NCBI GenBank assembly: GCA_022827045.1
Contig: JAJDTQ010000156.1
Coordinates: forward strand, 1-18,580
DNA: 18,580 bases
Direction: 5' to 3'
DNA from: Candidatus Binatia bacterium
GTDB taxonomy: Bacteria > Desulfobacterota_B > Binatia > UBA9968 > JAJDTQ01
Part shown: in pieces, positions 13,813-18,580 of the stretch
Position numbering within the stretch: position 1 is the stretch's first letter
Layout: each line of letters opens with the position of its first letter
Translations under genes and position numbers: made by a program
The notes under the pieces: generated by a model
What the model was told of the DNA's origin: nothing
What the model saw: only the letters and a program-made list of their open reading frames with translations
Databases searched by the model: none

Positions 13813-14844
13813 CTAGCCTTCCGAAAGCCCGTAGAACCTCGCGGGGTTCTCGTGGAGGATCTTGTCGATGACGTGGGGCGCCACCTCGCCCTTTTCCCGC
13901 AAGCCCTTGAGGGCCAGCACCTCGCTGGCGTTGTCATTGTGTCCATAGTCCGAGCCGATCATGATCATGTCCTCGCCCGCGTGCTCGATCACGTAGGGGA
14001 GGTCGTCGTCGGTCTGGCAGGCGACGTAGAGCCGGTTGGCCTCGAGCAGGTCCTCCCCAGGCTCCACGCCGGCCTTGTGTTGTCGCAGCGTGATGTCCCG
14101 GACCACGTGCGGGACCCATTGGGCCGCCACCTCGATGGCGCCGATGCGCAGCCCGGGGAACCGTTGCGGAATGCCGCGCATGACCATGGCGTGCACGGCG
14201 CCGATGACCGTAAGCTTGGCGGTGCGGAACGGGTCGTTGCCGAAGGCTTCCGAGACTGCGGCATTGCCGATGCCGGAGTGGATGCCGATGGGCACGTCGA
14301 GCCGGGCGGCCTCCTCGTACAGCGGGAAGAAGTAGGGGTGGTGCAGCGGATGATTCGTCTCCAGCCCGCGCATGAACACGGCGCAGGCACCGTGCTCCGT
14401 GGCCCAGCGGAGCTCCTCCAGGGCCTCCTCCATGCTCAGCAGCGGCAGTTGCACGGCCCAGCGGAGGCGTCCCTTGCCCGCGGCCCAGACGTCCGCGAGC
14501 CAGCGGTTGTAGGAACGGCACAGGGCCAGCTCCACGTCCGAGCGGTCCGTCACCGGGCGCAGGAACAGGGTAGGGTAGAGCACCTGCACGTCGGTGCCGA
14601 TCTCGTCCATGTGCTTGAGGCGGGCGTCGATGTCGGCCATGTCCCGGGACTCCTTGGGGGTGTCCAGGCCGATGTTGTCGCGCCCGCCGATGAGCTTGCC
14701 GTTGATGACCCAGAAGTTGCGGGTGCCGCCCTCTGGCATGTTCACGGTCACGGGCACCGGGCGGAAGCGCTTGTCGCGTCCCTCCAGGTAGTCCCAGGTG
14801 TGCTCCGTCTCGATGACGTGGGCGTCGGCGTCGATGGCCAGCAT
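13813..14844 (-). CDS. Amidohydrolase family 2 (PF04909) protein, paralogue A
   Basis: A 343-residue TIM-barrel metallohydrolase of the ACMSD/gamma-resorcylate-decarboxylase-like amidohydrolase_2 family. Members are hydrolases, decarboxylases or hydratases, often in aromatic-compound breakdown. The N-terminal metal motif is D7-x-H9 (IDADAHVIE) in place of HxH. Further candidate ligands are His189 (IGIHSG) and Asp299 (GSDYGHND). Where many relatives have a His in an HGG motif, this protein has Glu238 (GAIEVAAQWVP). ATG 14844 has GGAGG at 14850-14854 with 5-nt spacing. The upstream gene is a close paralogue ending 17 nt before; 55 of 76 residues match over positions 17-92. The two may be isoenzymes or subunits of a hetero-oligomer. 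Reaction and substrate are unknown. Confidence 0.87.
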   Translation of the reverse strand: MLAIDADAHVIETEHTWDYLEGRDKRFRPVPVTVNMPEGGTRNFWVINGKLIGGRDNIGLDTPKESRDMADIDARLKHMDEIGTDVQVLYPTLFLRPVTDRSDVELALCRSYNRWLADVWAAGKGRLRWAVQLPLLSMEEALEELRWATEHGACAVFMRGLETNHPLHHPYFFPLYEEAARLDVPIGIHSGIGNAAVSEAFGNDPFRTAKLTVIGAVHAMVMRGIPQRFPGLRIGAIEVAAQWVPHVVRDITLRQHKAGVEPGEDLLEANRLYVACQTDDDLPYVIEHAGEDMIMIGSDYGHNDNASEVLALKGLREKGEVAPHVIDKILHENPARFYGLSEG

Positions 14845-14861
14845 GTTGTCCTCCAGTCCCG

Positions 14862-15896
14862 CTAGCGTTGTGTCAGTCCGTAGAAGCGGGCGGGGTTGTG
14901 GGCGAGGATCTTGTCGATCACCTCGGCGGCGATCTCGCCCTTGTCGCGGATGCCGCGGAGCGCCAGCAACTCGCTGGCGTTGTCGGCGTGGCCGTAGTCC
15001 GAGCCCACCATGAGGTTGTCTTCCGCGCCGTAGCCCAGCACGTAGGGCAGGTCGTCGTCGGTCTGGCAGGCCACGAACAGCCGCTGGGTCCTGAGCAGGT
15101 CGTCATCCAGGCGCCGGCCCGCCTTCTTGAAGCGCAGGCGCAGGTCGTGGAGCACGTAGGGCAGCCACTGGGCGGTGACCTCGATGGCGCCGATGCGCAG
15201 TTGCGGAAACCGCTCCGGAATCCCGTGCAGCACCAGCGCGTGGAACGCCCCCACCACGGTGAGCTTGGAGGTGGTGAAGGTGTTGTCCGAGCCGAAGGTG
15301 TCCAGCACCGCGAAGCTGCCCTGGCCGGCATGGATGCCGATGGCCAGGTCCAGCCGCTGGGCCTCCTCGTAGATCGGGAAGAAATAGGGGTTGTGGAGCG
15401 GCTGATGGGTCTCCACGCCGCGCAACGACACCGCGCAGGCGCCGTTCTCCCTTGCCCAGATCATCTCTTCCAGCGACGCCTCCATGCTCAGCACCGGGAG
15501 TTGCACCGCCCAGCGCAGCCGCTCCGGCGCCTTTCTCCAGATGTCGGCGAGCCAGCGGTTGTAAGCGCGGCACAGGGCCAGCTCCACGTCCGGCCGCTCG
15601 GTGAAGGGCCGCAGGAGCACCGTGGGGTAGAGCACCTGGACGCCGGTGCCGATCTCGTCCATGTGACGGAGCCGCCGGTCGATGTCGGTCATCTCCCGCG
15701 CTTCCGGCGGGGTGTCCCCGCCGACGTTGTCGCGGCCGCCGATGAGCCGCCCGTCGATGATCCAGAAGTTCCCGCGGTTGCCCGAGGGCATGTCCGCGGA
15801 CACCGGAACGGGCCGGAAACGCCGGTCCGGGCCCTCGAGGTAATCCCACGTGGCCTCGTTCTCGATCACGTGCGCGTCCGCGTCGATGGTCAGCAT
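14862..15896 (-). CDS. Amidohydrolase family 2 (PF04909) protein, paralogue B
   Basis: A 344-residue amidohydrolase_2 protein and a close tandem paralogue of the next gene downstream. The same metal-site residues are in place: D7-x-H9, His189 (IGIHAG), Glu239 (GAIEVTAQWLP) and Asp300 (GSDYGHAD). The open frame allows an ATG at 15917, but ATG 15896 is preferred: it has GGAG at 15903-15906 with 6-nt spacing, and the protein then begins MLTIDADAH, matching MLAIDADAH of paralogue A. The stop lies 17 nt before the paralogue A start, so the two are surely co-transcribed. A hairpin repeat (15932-15951) separates it from the upstream FrsA-like hydrolase gene. It is cytoplasmic and metal-dependent; the reaction (C-N or C-C bond hydrolysis, or decarboxylation) is not predictable. 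Confidence 0.87.
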   Translation of the reverse strand: MLTIDADAHVIENEATWDYLEGPDRRFRPVPVSADMPSGNRGNFWIIDGRLIGGRDNVGGDTPPEAREMTDIDRRLRHMDEIGTGVQVLYPTVLLRPFTERPDVELALCRAYNRWLADIWRKAPERLRWAVQLPVLSMEASLEEMIWARENGACAVSLRGVETHQPLHNPYFFPIYEEAQRLDLAIGIHAGQGSFAVLDTFGSDNTFTTSKLTVVGAFHALVLHGIPERFPQLRIGAIEVTAQWLPYVLHDLRLRFKKAGRRLDDDLLRTQRLFVACQTDDDLPYVLGYGAEDNLMVGSDYGHADNASELLALRGIRDKGEIAAEVIDKILAHNPARFYGLTQR

Positions 15897-15902
15897 ACGG
15901 CT

Positions 15903-15906
15903 CTCC
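15903..15906 (-). promoter_or_regulatory. Ribosome binding site deciding the start of amidohydrolase paralogue B
   Basis: GGAG on the minus strand lies 6 nt before ATG 15896. It resembles the CTGGAGG element of paralogue A and argues against the alternative ATG at 15917. Confidence 0.6.
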
Positions 15907-15930
15907 AGTTCCGTCATCCCCGTCCCCCGT

Positions 15931-15951
15931 CATTCCCGCGCAAGCGGGAAT
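15931..15951. repeat. REP-like palindromic repeat (ATTCCCGC / GCGGGAAT)
   Basis: An 8-bp perfect inverted repeat, attcccgc (15932-15939) and gcgggaat (15944-15951), with a GCAA tetraloop. It closely resembles the CATTCCCGCG-AAGCGGGAAT intergenic element that is dispersed in many proteobacterial genomes. It sits in the 91-nt gap between the FrsA-like hydrolase stop (15988) and paralogue B start (15896), where it may stabilise or attenuate the transcript. Confidence 0.65.
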
Positions 15952-15987
15952 CCCGGGGCGGGGAGGGGCAGGCCCGCCGATTCAGTG

Positions 15988-17115
15988 TCAGGCATTCAAC
16001 TGCTTGGCGAACCAGTCCACGATGAAGCTTCGCCGGTCGAAACGCTTTTCATGGTGTCCCACGCCGTCCAGCAGCTCCCTCGGGGCGTTGACGGCGTTCT
16101 CGTAGAGTCGGACGGCGCCGCGCGGATCCATCACCCGGTCATCGTGGTTGTAGCCCACCAGCAGGGGGCACTCGATCTTGTGTGCCCGGTCCACCAGGGT
16201 AAACTCCTTGATCCGTTCACGGGCCTCCTCGAGGTCCCTGGCGCCCATCAACCAGCGCAGGCGGTCCTGGATCGGCGGGTAGTAGTCGAAGATGTCGTCC
16301 ACCAGGTGATAGGCGCCGCTCCATACCGCCACCGCCTTGATGCGTTTCTCCTCGGTGGCGCAGCGCGGTCCGGAATAGCCTCCCATGCTGGAGCCGTGGA
16401 GGCCGATGCGGTCCGGGTCCACATCCGGGCGCGTCACCAGATAGTCGATGACGGCCCTGGCCACCCGCTCCGAGTCCGGCGGCGCATAGAGCTTCTTCTC
16501 CCGCAGGGTGGCGCCGTGTCCCGGCCCGTCCACGTCGATGAAGGACATGCCCCGGCGCACGTACTGCCCGGCGTCCCCGTCCAGCCCCCGCAGCAGGATG
16601 CCGTCGGCGCCGCCGTAGTTGTACACCGTGGGCAGGCGGGTGCCCGTCTGCCCGCGGGCCGGGTAGAACAGCGCGTCCAGCCGGTGTCCCTCGTAAGGGA
16701 TCTCCACCCGCTCGAAGGGCGGTTTCACCAGGCTCCAGGCCTTGTGGAAGGTCTCCTTGAGCTTGTGGTGGCTCTCCATCATGCGCGGGTCGCAGTCGGG
16801 CATGTACACCAGCGCCCGCCGGTAGAACTCCGCCGCCCGCCGGTAGAAGTCGTGTGCGGTGACGTGGCGTCCTTCGTCCTCGAATCCCACCGCCAGTTCC
16901 TCGTTCTTCTCGGCCATGCGGGTCCATTCGGCATGCCAGCTATCCAGGTTGTAGGGCTTGTAGCGGCGCGCCACTTCCCGCACATCCGGATCCGGATGCA
17001 GCAGGGGCGCTTCCATGCGCACCTCGAGCTGGCCGCCGCCGGGAAGGCCCGGTCCCGGGAACAGGCGCTTCTCCACTTCGTCGTCGGCCAGGGGCCTGTC
17101 CGGAGATTCCTTCAT
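15988..17115 (-). CDS. FrsA/2,6-dihydroxypseudooxynicotine hydrolase-like alpha/beta hydrolase
   Basis: A 375-residue alpha/beta hydrolase with a long N-terminal helical cap (about residues 40-130, including RYKPYNLDSWHAEW and HDFYRRAAEFYRRA), as in the FrsA-like family that contains 2,6-dihydroxypseudooxynicotine hydrolase. The triad is Ser243 in HGSSMGG, Asp325 or Asp326 (YNHDDRV) and His354/355 (GVGHHEKR). The oxyanion-side YNYGGADG (165-172) and DVDGPGHG (194-201) also match. The frame is open to 17151, but ATG 17115 has AGGAG-like CTCCTC complement at 17123-17128 and is preferred. The family includes C-C bond hydrolases acting on beta-diketone-like aromatic intermediates, and esterases. 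It stands between amidohydrolase_2 genes with gaps of 65 and 91 nt, which suggests a shared catabolic pathway. Substrate unknown. Confidence 0.85.
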   Translation of the reverse strand: MKESPDRPLADDEVEKRLFPGPGLPGGGQLEVRMEAPLLHPDPDVREVARRYKPYNLDSWHAEWTRMAEKNEELAVGFEDEGRHVTAHDFYRRAAEFYRRALVYMPDCDPRMMESHHKLKETFHKAWSLVKPPFERVEIPYEGHRLDALFYPARGQTGTRLPTVYNYGGADGILLRGLDGDAGQYVRRGMSFIDVDGPGHGATLREKKLYAPPDSERVARAVIDYLVTRPDVDPDRIGLHGSSMGGYSGPRCATEEKRIKAVAVWSGAYHLVDDIFDYYPPIQDRLRWLMGARDLEEARERIKEFTLVDRAHKIECPLLVGYNHDDRVMDPRGAVRLYENAVNAPRELLDGVGHHEKRFDRRSFIVDWFAKQLNA

Positions 17116-17180
17116 CCGATCTCTCCTCGGAGCGGGCGGAGCCCCCGTCACGGTTTCCCTCGCCCGGTCCGCCTTGCTGT

Positions 17181-18272
17181 TCAGATGCCGTAGAAGGTCT
17201 TGGGGTTGTCCTGGGTGATCTTCGTGACCGCGGAATGGGAAAGGTCGCCCTTGTCGGCGCGTTGCTTGAGCAGGGCCAGAAAATCCATCTCCTGGGCGGA
17301 GTCGTTGTGCGTGTAGTCCGAGCCCACCAGGAGATTGTCCTCGCCCGTGTGCTGCATCACGTAGTCCAGGTCCTCGTCCACCTGGAACGATACGTACATG
17401 CGGTTACGCCGCAGGATGTCCTCCGGCATCTCCTCGATCTCCATGGTGGAGCGCAGCACGCTGGTGGGCCTCTCGATGTTCTTCTCGATCCGGCGGCGGA
17501 TCTCGTAGAGGACGAACGGCACCCAGGAGGCGGTGGCCTCGATGAAGCCGAAGCGCAGTTCGGGGAAGCGGTCCGGCACGCCGTGGACGATCAGGGACTG
17601 GAACGCGTGCACCACCGGCAGCAGGATGCGGTAGAAGCGGCTGAAGGTGAACTCGCGCGCCGGCGTGAAGTCGGGCACGCCCGAGCCGGTGTGGAAGCAG
17701 ATGGGCAGGTCGAGCTTCTGGGCTTCCTCGTACAATGGAAAGAAATAGGGGTCGTTGGCCCACACCCCCGCCTCCCGGTCGCCCTTCTTGAGTACGCCGC
17801 AGGCGCCGTGCTCCCTGGCGAAGCGCATCTCTTCCAGGGCGGCATCGATGTTCTGGGTGGGCGGCAGCATCACATAGCGCAGCCGTCCCTCGGACTGGGC
17901 CCAGCGCTCGGCCATCCAGCGGTTGTAGCTGCGCCTGAGCGCCAGCTCGACCTCCGGCTTGTCGGTGAACTCCACCAGGAACAGGGTGGGGTACATCACC
18001 TGGAAGTCCACCCCCATGCGGTCCATGTCCTCCAGGCGCTGCTTCACGTCCTTGAGCTCTCGCGCCCCCTCGGTGGTGTGGGTCTCTTCGTCCCGGCGCA
18101 CGAACCGGATCTGCCGCCTGCCGTCGATCATCCAGTAGCGCATGGTGGCGTTGCTGGCGTCCTGGCCCTTGGGATAAGCGGTGGCGGGCCTCAAGCCCTC
18201 GTCGCCGTCGCGCATGAAGGCCCAGGTATCCTCGGTCTCGTCCACGTGGGTATCGGCATCGATGACTGCCAT
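17181..18272 (-). CDS. Amidohydrolase family 2 (PF04909) protein, paralogue C
   Basis: A 363-residue amidohydrolase_2 protein, related to but clearly more divergent than paralogues A and B and about 20 residues longer. Shared metal-site pattern: D7-x-H9 (IDADTHVDE), His194 (ICFHTGSG), Glu245 (FGFIEATASWVP) and Asp319 (GSDYTHND). It also keeps the RSYNRWMAERW and DPYFFPLYEEAQ segments seen in A and B. ATG 18272 has GGAGG at 18278-18282 with 5-nt spacing. It is 65 nt upstream of the FrsA-like hydrolase. Upstream lies a hairpin repeat and the end of an OB-fold gene, so transcription may restart here. The function is likely hydrolysis or decarboxylation of a small carboxylate; which one is unknown. 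Confidence 0.87.
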   Translation of the reverse strand: MAVIDADTHVDETEDTWAFMRDGDEGLRPATAYPKGQDASNATMRYWMIDGRRQIRFVRRDEETHTTEGARELKDVKQRLEDMDRMGVDFQVMYPTLFLVEFTDKPEVELALRRSYNRWMAERWAQSEGRLRYVMLPPTQNIDAALEEMRFAREHGACGVLKKGDREAGVWANDPYFFPLYEEAQKLDLPICFHTGSGVPDFTPAREFTFSRFYRILLPVVHAFQSLIVHGVPDRFPELRFGFIEATASWVPFVLYEIRRRIEKNIERPTSVLRSTMEIEEMPEDILRRNRMYVSFQVDEDLDYVMQHTGEDNLLVGSDYTHNDSAQEMDFLALLKQRADKGDLSHSAVTKITQDNPKTFYGI

Positions 18273-18292
18273 GACGTCCTCCGGATTGAGGG

Positions 18293-18298
18293 ATAATA
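18293..18298 (-). promoter_or_regulatory. Possible -10 element upstream of amidohydrolase paralogue C
   Basis: TATTAT on the minus strand lies 20 nt before ATG 18272 in a locally A/T-rich stretch, after the repeat hairpin. No convincing -35 box is seen at 16-18 nt, so the call is weak. A promoter here would give a very short leader holding only the ribosome site. Confidence 0.25.
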
Positions 18299-18392
18299 GC
18301 TGTGGATTAGCAAAACCGGGCTGGCTTGCCTAGCCGATGCGGCGCCGGCGGCAGCGCTGTTCGGGCGCCCTCACCCGGGCTTCGGCTGCCCT

Positions 18393-18425
18393 CACCCCGA
18401 CCCTCTCCCAAGGGGAGAGGGGGTG
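18393..18425. repeat. Dispersed hairpin repeat (CCCTCTCCC / GGGAGAGGG), possible terminator
   Basis: ccctctccc (18401-18409) and gggagaggg (18413-18421) form a perfect 9-bp stem with a 3-nt loop. CACC and GGTG extend it outward past a four-base bulge. The CCCTCACCCC-x-CCCTCTCCC wording is a common intergenic repeat in high-GC proteobacterial genomes. It is only a few bases past the stop of the OB-fold gene (18428), so it may also end that transcript. Confidence 0.65.
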
Positions 18426-18427
18426 TT

Positions 18428-18580
18428 TCAGGCGGGCTTGAACTTGGGCAGGCTGATGTCGTCGCTGACCGGGTCGAACACCACCTCCACCTCCATCCCG
18501 ATCTCCACGTCGTCCACCGGACAATCCACGATGTTGGTGTAGTAGCGGGGGCCTTCCTCCAGGTCCACCCAGGCGATGAC
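18428..18580 (-). CDS. DUF35-type OB-fold domain protein, C-terminal end (5' truncated by window edge)
   Basis: The minus strand is open from the window edge to TGA at 18428-18430 and gives 50 residues. The visible part contains VDLEEGPRYYTNIVD, then IGMEVEVVFDPV and the ending LPKFKPA. This is the classic C-terminal OB-fold signature of the Zn-ribbon/OB-fold (DUF35) proteins that pair with thiolase-like or acyl-CoA enzymes, as in ChsH2 and acetyl-CoA acetyltransferase partners. The N-terminal zinc ribbon is outside the window. It suggests that a thiolase or acyl-CoA enzyme gene lies further upstream (beyond 18580). The call rests on this short but characteristic tail. Confidence 0.75.
   Translation of the reverse strand, partial: VIAWVDLEEGPRYYTNIVDCPVDDVEIGMEVEVVFDPVSDDISLPKFKPA

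Noticed and set aside
12670..14865. A 731-codon plus-strand ORF opposite the COG3964 and amidohydrolase_2 genes.
   Set aside because: It spans two clear minus-strand genes and their intergenic gap. Its translation shows no domain, only the composition expected of antisense reading.
1..18580. CRISPR arrays, tRNA or rRNA genes, insertion sequences, integrases, toxin-antitoxin pairs, phage genes or a biosynthetic megasynthase.
   Set aside because: No repeat-spacer pattern, cloverleaf, transposase motif or relevant domain was seen on either strand.

Overview
The window is GC-rich and gene-dense, with bacterial operon structure, good Shine-Dalgarno sites, Sec and Tat export signals and Proteobacteria-type hairpin repeats. 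It looks like an environmental Gram-negative-type heterotroph (proteobacterial, 'Deltaproteobacteria' or Tectomicrobia-like). The sequence alone does not fix the taxon. No rRNA, tRNA, CRISPR, transposase or integrase was seen, and no stretch longer than 300 bases lacks a gene.

Left part (1-8475). A 5'-truncated D-aminoacylase-type amidohydrolase runs rightward to 1398 and meets a leftward block head-on at a perfect 17-bp bidirectional terminator hairpin (1451-1489). The leftward block looks like one operon. It is read from a promoter near 8377 in this order: SBP3 (6759-8297), SBP2 (5127-6665), zinc alcohol dehydrogenase (3968-5056), alpha/beta hydrolase (3105-3938), SBP1 (1513-3054). The three SBPs are paralogous family 5 (peptide/nickel type) ABC substrate-binding proteins. 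No permease or ATPase gene is in the window. SBP1 carries a Tat signal and SBP2/SBP3 carry Sec signals.

Middle (8298-10119). A compact divergent promoter with back-to-back -35 boxes and dyad symmetry separates that operon from a rightward YtcJ-type amidohydrolase (8476-10119). The 3' end of that gene overlaps the convergent GH65 gene by 17 bp.

Right part (10103-18580), all leftward. In order of transcription: the C-terminal end of a DUF35-type OB-fold protein (18428-18580), a hairpin repeat, an amidohydrolase_2 protein (17181-18272), an FrsA-like alpha/beta hydrolase (15988-17115), two closely related amidohydrolase_2 paralogues (14862-15896 and 13813-14844), a COG3964-type amidohydrolase/deacetylase (12646-13767) and a GH65 glycoside phosphorylase-like enzyme (10103-12526).

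Together the window reads as a catabolic or scavenging island: several high-affinity binding proteins for peptide-like or other organic solutes, six metal-dependent amidohydrolase-superfamily enzymes of four subfamilies, two serine hydrolases and an alcohol dehydrogenase. Two of the amidohydrolases belong to families known to hydrolyse N-acyl-D-amino acids, so N-acylated or amide-containing compounds are a reasonable guess for the substrate class. The actual substrates cannot be read from the sequence.
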